Translations under genes and position numbers: made by a program
In this document: in pieces, positions 58,876 to 64,000 of the stretch
Numbering within the stretch: the first letter of the stretch is position 1
Layout: every line of letters starts with the position of its first letter
Notes under the pieces: model-generated
Database searches by the model: none
What the model was told of the DNA's origin: nothing
Seen by the model: only the letters and a program-made list of their open reading frames with translations
Assembly (NCBI GenBank): GCA_943371235.1
Contig: CALRTZ010000005.1
Span: 1-64,000, forward strand
Length of the DNA stretch: 64,000 nucleotides
Direction of reading: 5' to 3'
DNA from: CAJBVG01 sp943371235
GTDB lineage: Bacteria; Bacteroidota; Bacteroidia; Sphingobacteriales; Sphingobacteriaceae

Positions 58876-60102
58876 TAAGAGTGATTCTAGAATTGCTTTT
58901 GCTTTTAGTAAACACTCTTCATATTCTTGCTCCGGGTCGGAGTCTATGGTAATTGCACTACCCACATTAAAGCATAATTTTTTTGCTTCAACATCCATAA
59001 ATATAGAACGAATAAGCACATTGAAATCGAAATTGCCATTCTCTTCTATCATACCCAAGGCACCAGAATAAGGACCTCTCTTAAACACTTCGTACTGTTC
59101 AATAATCTCCATTGCCCTAACTTTAGGTGCACCTGTCATCGATCCCATAGGGTAGGCATTTTTAATGGCATCAACAAAATGTACATCAGATCTTATTTCT
59201 GCACTTACGGTGCTTATCATTTGATGTAACTGCGGGAAAGTTTTAATCCCGAATAATTCCTCCACCTTAATACTTCCTGTAACAGCAGACTTTGTTAAGT
59301 CATTACGAACTAAATCAACAATCATTACATTTTCTGCACGCTCTTTTTCGGAGCTCAGTAAAACTTCCTTATCATGTTCTACATCAGTCGTTCGTTTAAT
59401 GGTTCCCTTTATAGGTTGTGATATTAATTTAGTACCTCGTTTGCATAGATAGCGTTCAGGACTTGCACTCAGTATGTATAAATTATCAATTTTTAAAATC
59501 CCAGAAAAGGGGTTGGGCGATTTTTCGTTGAGCTTAAAATACAACTCTACCGGATTTAGTTCGATATCCGAAATTTCAAACGGTATGCAGTAATTTAATT
59601 CGTACACATCACCTTCTACAATATGATGTTTAATTTTAGTTACCGTTTCTATGTATACCTCTTTATTTATGGCTTGATGTATGTTGAATTTTTTAGCGTT
59701 GATATTATTGGGTATACTCTCTACCCAATCTATATCTATACTACTATTAGAATGTAGATGATTGTTTTTTTCTTCAAAACTATTTTCAATTTCAAAAAAG
59801 AAAAGCTCTGGGAAGCTAATAAATGCTGGGTTCTTAGAACTTAATTTTTCAACATCATTTTTTAAATCATACGATAGAAAACCCGCATAATTTTTGTCTT
59901 TTATAAACTCCTTAAATTTTGCAAATGCATTTTTAGTATCGTACAAACACAATTGTTGTTGACCGTAGCTAAGCTTCCAGTTTAAGTCCCCATACTTATC
60001 TGCATAAGCATTAGAATTTAATAAACAGAAATACTTTTCGTACTGATCGATGCTTCTAACCAGGTTCTTTTTGTTTTCCTCAGTAGAAGGAATACTAAAC
60101 AT
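58873..60102 (-). CDS. pabB: Aminodeoxychorismate synthase component I (chorismate-binding)
   Basis: 409 residues. The chorismate-binding domain (about 140-405) has YELNYCIPFEI, SPERYLCKRGTKLISQPIKGT, LVRNDLTKSA and GSMTGAPKVRAMEIIEQYE. The PIKGT lysine favours the PabB type over anthranilate synthase TrpE. It makes 4-amino-4-deoxychorismate for folate, with ammonia from a separate amidotransferase (PabA/TrpG), not encoded here. It follows purA with a 2-nt gap. Confidence 0.9.
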   Translation of the reverse strand: MFSIPSTEENKKNLVRSIDQYEKYFCLLNSNAYADKYGDLNWKLSYGQQQLCLYDTKNAFAKFKEFIKDKNYAGFLSYDLKNDVEKLSSKNPAFISFPELFFFEIENSFEEKNNHLHSNSSIDIDWVESIPNNINAKKFNIHQAINKEVYIETVTKIKHHIVEGDVYELNYCIPFEISDIELNPVELYFKLNEKSPNPFSGILKIDNLYILSASPERYLCKRGTKLISQPIKGTIKRTTDVEHDKEVLLSSEKERAENVMIVDLVRNDLTKSAVTGSIKVEELFGIKTFPQLHQMISTVSAEIRSDVHFVDAIKNAYPMGSMTGAPKVRAMEIIEQYEVFKRGPYSGALGMIEENGNFDFNVLIRSIFMDVEAKKLCFNVGSAITIDSDPEQEYEECLLKAKAILESLL

Positions 60103-60104
60103 GT

Positions 60105-61379
60105 TTATGAGAGTATTAACGTTTGCAAACGATCTGGGCCTACAGATAAATATTTAATAGGAACTTCTAATTCTTTCTCTAAATAATTAATATAATCTTG
60201 TAGTTTTTGAGGAATCTCATTTATGGCTCTAATGCCTGTAAGATCTTCGTTCCAACCATCAAGCTCCACCCAAACAGGTTCTGGCTTAATCGTTAAAATA
60301 TCAAATGGCATATAATCTATTTTCTCACCGTTCCAAATGTAATGTGTACATACATTAACTTTTTCAAATCCACTTAACACATCTGCTTTGGTCATTACCA
60401 ATTCGGTAACTCCGTTTAGCATAATTGCATATTTAAGTGCTGGTAAATCTATCCAACCACATCTACGCGGTCTGCCTGTTGTAGCACCAAACTCATGTCC
60501 AATTCTTCTTATTTCTTCGCCAACTTCGTTATCTAATTCTGTAGGGAAGGGGCCACCGCCAACTCGTGTGCAGTAAGCTTTAAAAATACCAATCACACTG
60601 CCAATTTTAGAAGGAGCAACGCCTAATCCTGTACAAGCTCCGGCAGTTGTAGTGTTAGAGGAAGTAACGTATGGGTAAGAGCCAAAATCAATGTCTAATA
60701 AGGTACCTTGTGCACCTTCTGCTAATACTTTTTTACCCGATTTAATGTACTCATTCACCAAATGCTCCGAATCTACTTGCTGCATATTTTTTAACAGCTC
60801 AATGCCTTCAAACCATTGTATTTCGTACTCTTTGTAATCAATATCAATATTGTAATGAGAAAGAATGTCTAAATGTTTATCGCGTAATTTTTCGTAACGC
60901 TCTCTAAAATCAGCATGCATAGTATCCCCAACACGTAATCCGTTTCTGCCAATTTTATCAGCATAAGTAGGGCCAATACCTTTCAGTGTAGAGCCAATTT
61001 TAGTTACACCCATTTTAGTTTCACTGGCTGCATCTAATAACCTGTGTGTAGGTAAAATTAAATGTGCTTTTTTAGCAATCACCAATTTGCCCGATTTTAT
61101 AGGATCGTATCCGTTTTCTCTAAGTTTATCTATTTCTTTTTTAAATATTACCGGATCAATTACAACTCCATTACCAATAAGGTTAAGGGTTTTGGGGTTA
61201 AATACTCCAGATGGAATGGTGTTTAGTACATATTTTTTACCATCAAACTCTAGCGTATGCCCTGCATTCGGCCCGCCTTGGAAACGTGCTATGAGGTCGT
61301 ACCCTGGGCACAAAACATCTACAATTTTACCTTTACCTTCGTCGCCCCACTGTAATCCCAATAATACGTCCACTTGCAT
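60105..61379 (-). CDS. purA: Adenylosuccinate synthase
   Basis: GTP-dependent joining of IMP and aspartate, the first step from IMP to AMP. 424 residues, normal length. Motifs: LGLQWGDEGKGKIVDVL (P-loop-like), GGPNAGHT, GIGPTYADKIGRNGLRVGD, EGAQGTLLDIDFGSYPYVT and TTGRPRRCGWID. guaB, the competing branch, is elsewhere in the window. It follows the fur gene by 9 nt; spoT-fur-purA is a recurrent order in Bacteroidota. Confidence 0.97.
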   Translation of the reverse strand: MQVDVLLGLQWGDEGKGKIVDVLCPGYDLIARFQGGPNAGHTLEFDGKKYVLNTIPSGVFNPKTLNLIGNGVVIDPVIFKKEIDKLRENGYDPIKSGKLVIAKKAHLILPTHRLLDAASETKMGVTKIGSTLKGIGPTYADKIGRNGLRVGDTMHADFRERYEKLRDKHLDILSHYNIDIDYKEYEIQWFEGIELLKNMQQVDSEHLVNEYIKSGKKVLAEGAQGTLLDIDFGSYPYVTSSNTTTAGACTGLGVAPSKIGSVIGIFKAYCTRVGGGPFPTELDNEVGEEIRRIGHEFGATTGRPRRCGWIDLPALKYAIMLNGVTELVMTKADVLSGFEKVNVCTHYIWNGEKIDYMPFDILTIKPEPVWVELDGWNEDLTGIRAINEIPQKLQDYINYLEKELEVPIKYLSVGPDRLQTLILS

Positions 61380-61388
61380 ATCTTAAAT

Positions 61389-61889
61389 TTAATTTGTTGT
61401 TTCTGAGTTAATTTTAGTTGAATTCATACGTTCGCATTTGCCTTCAGTTTTTAAGGTAGTACAAGCGCCGTATAAGTTTAAAGAGTGATGAGCAATTTCA
61501 AACTTCAATAAATCGCCCATCATCGATTGTATTTGTTGTATTCTTGGGTCGCAAAACTCTACCACTTTTCCACAATCGAGGCAAATAATATGGTCGTGTT
61601 GCTTGTAGCCATAAGACTTTTCGAATTGTGCCATGTTTTTTCCAAACTGGTGTTTAGTTACTAAATCACATGAAAGCAAGAGTTCTAAAGTATTGTAAAC
61701 AGTTGCTCTACTTACACGGTACTTTCTATTTTTCATGTGTATGTACAACGATTCCACATCAAAATGGTCGTTTCTAGAATAAATTTCCTCCAAAATGGCA
61801 AATCGCTCTGGCGTTTTACGCAAACTTCTGCTTTCCAAATAAGCTTCGAAAATCTTTACTACACTTGCAATAGTTTCTTTGTTAGACAT
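61389..61889 (-). CDS. fur: Fur family metal-responsive repressor
   Basis: 166 residues. A winged helix (about 15-85; RKTPERFAILEEIYSRNDHFDVESLYIHM as the family pattern, named in parts) and the dimerisation/metal domain with HDHIICLDCGKVVEF. The first structural zinc pair is CLDC; the second pair is C-x8-C (GACTTLKTEGKCER) instead of the usual CxxC, so the zinc site may be altered. It could sense Fe, Zn, Mn or peroxide. It is close upstream of purA and downstream of spoT, an unusual but recurrent setting. Confidence 0.9.
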   Translation of the reverse strand: MSNKETIASVVKIFEAYLESRSLRKTPERFAILEEIYSRNDHFDVESLYIHMKNRKYRVSRATVYNTLELLLSCDLVTKHQFGKNMAQFEKSYGYKQHDHIICLDCGKVVEFCDPRIQQIQSMMGDLLKFEIAHHSLNLYGACTTLKTEGKCERMNSTKINSETTN

Positions 61890-61908
61890 ATACCTTTTTC
61901 TCCTCGTT

Positions 61909-61916
61909 CAAAATTA
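61909..61916 (-). promoter_or_regulatory. Candidate -7 box for fur
   Basis: TAATTTTG on the minus strand, 19 nt before the fur ATG. No clear -33 TTTG; no palindromic Fur box was recognised. Confidence 0.35.
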
Positions 61917-61964
61917 AATAAATATTCTATAATCGTAGAAATAGATGTTACGAAGTTTTACACA

Positions 61965-64000
61965 TTAAATATTCGAATTGTTAGCATCAAACCTGCTCAC
62001 GTTAATTACCCCGTTTACTAATTTCAATTTTTTTATTAATGTATCTAAATGGGAGGTATCATTTACATATACCATTAAAGTACCTTCAAATATCCCATCG
62101 TCACTGTCAACCGTTATCGATCTCATATTCACCTTAAATTCATTAGATACAACTTTAGTAATATTATTCACTACCCCCACATCGTCTGTGCCTGTTAGCC
62201 TTATACCCGTTAAAAAGGCAATTTCCTTTTGCCCTGTCCATTTGGCTTTTACAATTCTATATCCATAATTAGACATTAATTTAATGGCATTTGGGCAATT
62301 TGTTCTGTGTATTTTAATGCCTTCATTAATGGTTACGAAACCAAATACATCGTCGCCAGGTATCGGGTTGCAACAGGGAGCAAGTTTATAATCAATTTTA
62401 TGTAAATCTTCGCCAATCACCAATATATCAGAGTCTTTACTCTTCACTTGTTTCATGTATTGGTCGAGGCTGTCTTTATCAATTTTGTTCGGACTTTTCT
62501 GTGTAGGTTTTTTATCCGCTAATTGATATTCCCTCAATTCCTTCATATCAATTTTACCAATGGCAACATTGTAAAACAAATCCATTTTGCTTGGGTAACC
62601 TAAGAAAAGAGCTATTTTATTAATGGTTTGGCTGGTATTAGGGAGTTTCAGCGATTTCAGTTTACGGTCAAGGATTTCTTTCCCATCCTCTGCAATCTTA
62701 GTTTTTTGCTCTTTTATTGCCGACTTAATTTTCGATTTGGCCTTACTTGTAATTACAAAATTCAACCAATCTTCTTTTGGCTTTTGTTTATCGGAGCTGA
62801 TAACCTCTACCTGGTCGCCATTTTGCAATTGATGCGAAAGTGGTACGAGTTTATGGTTTACTTTGGCGCCAATACATTTAGTACCTAAGTCGGAGTGTAT
62901 TTCAAAAGCAAAGTCAAGCGCCGTAGCTCCAAAAGGTAGTTTCATTAAATCGCCTTTCGGAGTAAAGATGAAAATCTCGTCGGAGAATAAGTTCATCTTA
63001 AAATCATCTAAGAAATCAAGGGCATTGGCTTCGGAACTACTCAATACATCGCGTACTTTTTGTATCCATTGGTCGAGGCCATTTTCACTGGTTTGCTCTT
63101 TATATTTCCAATGTGCAGCAAAACCTTTTTCGGCAATTTCATTCATACGCCTGCTGCGTATTTGCACTTCTACCCATTTTCCATTTGGGCCCATAACCGT
63201 GGTATGTAAGCTTTCATAGCCATTACCTTTTGGTGAGGAAACCCAATCTCGTAAACGATCTGGGTTCGGAATGTATTTATCGGTAACAATCGAATAGGCT
63301 TTCCAACAATCTGCTTTTTCAGTTTCAAAGTTCGACTCTAAAATTATTCTGATGGCAAATAAATCATACACTTCTTCAAAAGGAATTCCTTTTGATTTCA
63401 TTTTTTTCCAAATAGAATGGATTGATTTCGGACGGCCTAATATTTCAGATTCTAATCCTTGCTTAATTAATTCTTCTTTAATCGGGGTGATGAATTCTTT
63501 TATAAATTTACCGCGTTCTCCCTTGGTTTCATTGAGTTTGTTGGCAATAAATTTATAAGTGGTTGCTTCCGTAAATTTCATCGAAAGATCTTCCAACTCA
63601 GATTTTATTGCGTATAATCCTAATCTATGTGCAAGAGGAGCGTAGAGGTAAATAGTTTCCGACGATATTTTTAGTTGCTTATCTCTCGGCATGCTATCTA
63701 ACGTGCGCATGTTATGCAAACGGTCGGCTAGCTTTATTAAAATTACTCGAACATCGTCGGCAAGAGTAAGTAGCATTTTGCGGAAATTTTCCGCTTGTAT
63801 GGAACTTGTTTGATCAAATACTCCCGATATTTTAGTTAATCCATCAATAATATTCGAAACCTTTTTACCAAATTCTCTCTCAATATCGTCAAGGGTGATA
63901 TTGGTATCTTCTACCACATCATGCAACAAAGCGCATACAATTGAAGTGGTACCTAAACCAATTTCTTCGGCAGCAATTTGAGCAACGGCAATAGGATGGT
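61965..64000 (-). CDS. spoT: Bifunctional (p)ppGpp synthetase/hydrolase, 5' end beyond the window
   Basis: The frame is open to the window edge; the first visible residues are HPIAVAQIAAEEIGLGTTS, so the N-terminal part (about 60-80 residues) is missing. The HD hydrolase domain keeps ALLHDVVEDT, with RLHNMRTL downstream; the synthetase domain has the substrate segment GNGYESLHTTV; then a TGS domain (VFTPKGDLMKLPFGATALDFA pattern), a zinc-finger-like/CC region (CCNPIPGDD) and a C-terminal ACT domain. Both activities look intact. The enzyme makes and breaks ppGpp in the stringent response; inhibition of GTP and adenylate synthesis by ppGpp links it to purA and guaB. Confidence 0.95.
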   Translation of the reverse strand, partial: HPIAVAQIAAEEIGLGTTSIVCALLHDVVEDTNITLDDIEREFGKKVSNIIDGLTKISGVFDQTSSIQAENFRKMLLTLADDVRVILIKLADRLHNMRTLDSMPRDKQLKISSETIYLYAPLAHRLGLYAIKSELEDLSMKFTEATTYKFIANKLNETKGERGKFIKEFITPIKEELIKQGLESEILGRPKSIHSIWKKMKSKGIPFEEVYDLFAIRIILESNFETEKADCWKAYSIVTDKYIPNPDRLRDWVSSPKGNGYESLHTTVMGPNGKWVEVQIRSRRMNEIAEKGFAAHWKYKEQTSENGLDQWIQKVRDVLSSSEANALDFLDDFKMNLFSDEIFIFTPKGDLMKLPFGATALDFAFEIHSDLGTKCIGAKVNHKLVPLSHQLQNGDQVEVISSDKQKPKEDWLNFVITSKAKSKIKSAIKEQKTKIAEDGKEILDRKLKSLKLPNTSQTINKIALFLGYPSKMDLFYNVAIGKIDMKELREYQLADKKPTQKSPNKIDKDSLDQYMKQVKSKDSDILVIGEDLHKIDYKLAPCCNPIPGDDVFGFVTINEGIKIHRTNCPNAIKLMSNYGYRIVKAKWTGQKEIAFLTGIRLTGTDDVGVVNNITKVVSNEFKVNMRSITVDSDDGIFEGTLMVYVNDTSHLDTLIKKLKLVNGVINVSRFDANNSNI

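Overview
The window is a stretch of an AT-rich chromosome from a member of the Bacteroidota. The evidence is four proteins with type IX secretion (T9SS) C-terminal signals (three type-A-like, one CHU_C/gliding type), a T9SS plug protein (DUF5103), the futalosine menaquinone enzyme MqnC, Bacteroidota-restricted families (DUF4290, DUF4783), many TAnnTTTG -7 promoter boxes, and the spoT-fur-purA gene order. No rRNA, tRNA, CRISPR array, prophage or canonical insertion sequence was seen. A genus cannot be named from the sequence.

Layout. 1-2535: an 80-bp tandem repeat, a secreted PGRP amidase, and a four-helix-bundle gene between two inverted octamer arrays. 2536-3985: ketoacid CoA-transferase subunits A and B. 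4004-14489: a surface-glycan region with a very AT-rich GT-C enzyme and a 1260-residue secreted glycoside hydrolase/propeller protein, then GT2 and a methyltransferase, facing a GT-C/UbiA/HAD operon. 14582-23974: ScpB, MqnC, a TlpA-like protein, an M16 peptidase pair, a CHU_C adhesin, GuaB and a LOG protein. 24005-37500: acyl-CoA carboxyltransferase, ABC-F protein, T9SS plug, TopA, a DEDD exonuclease, a peptide-type ABC ATPase, RNase R and a polyprenyl synthase. 37507-44359 (minus strand): SRPBCC, DUF4173, MurA, DUF4290 and UvrD/PcrA. 44517-53478: an M20 peptidase, a Crp regulator, a TRIC channel, a YyaL-like protein, GpmI and NadC. 53554-57177: PlsY, a metalloprotease gene broken by two stop codons, and a DUF6364/PIN toxin-antitoxin pair. 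57255-64000 (minus strand): hydrolase, flavin reductase, PabB, PurA, Fur and SpoT (5' end outside the window).

The most unusual feature is not a gene. At about a dozen loci the intergenic DNA consists of tandem 7- or 8-nt words. Each locus has its own word. Copies differ mostly by substitution while the period is kept, and many loci carry two arms of the same word in opposite orientation. The arrays often begin at or contain a stop codon and run up to, or contain, the next start codon. At one locus two octamer arrays of the same word family, in inverted orientation, bracket a lone four-helix-bundle gene. I report this as a candidate undescribed repeat class and, more tentatively, a candidate mobile or array-generating unit.

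Other points of note are a MurA with Asp in place of the catalytic Cys (predicted fosfomycin insensitivity), a TlpA-like protein lacking the first redox Cys, a perfect 17-bp stem directly upstream of the large hydrolase gene, -7 boxes so close to start codons that the mRNAs may be leaderless, and terminators lying directly against the next start codon.
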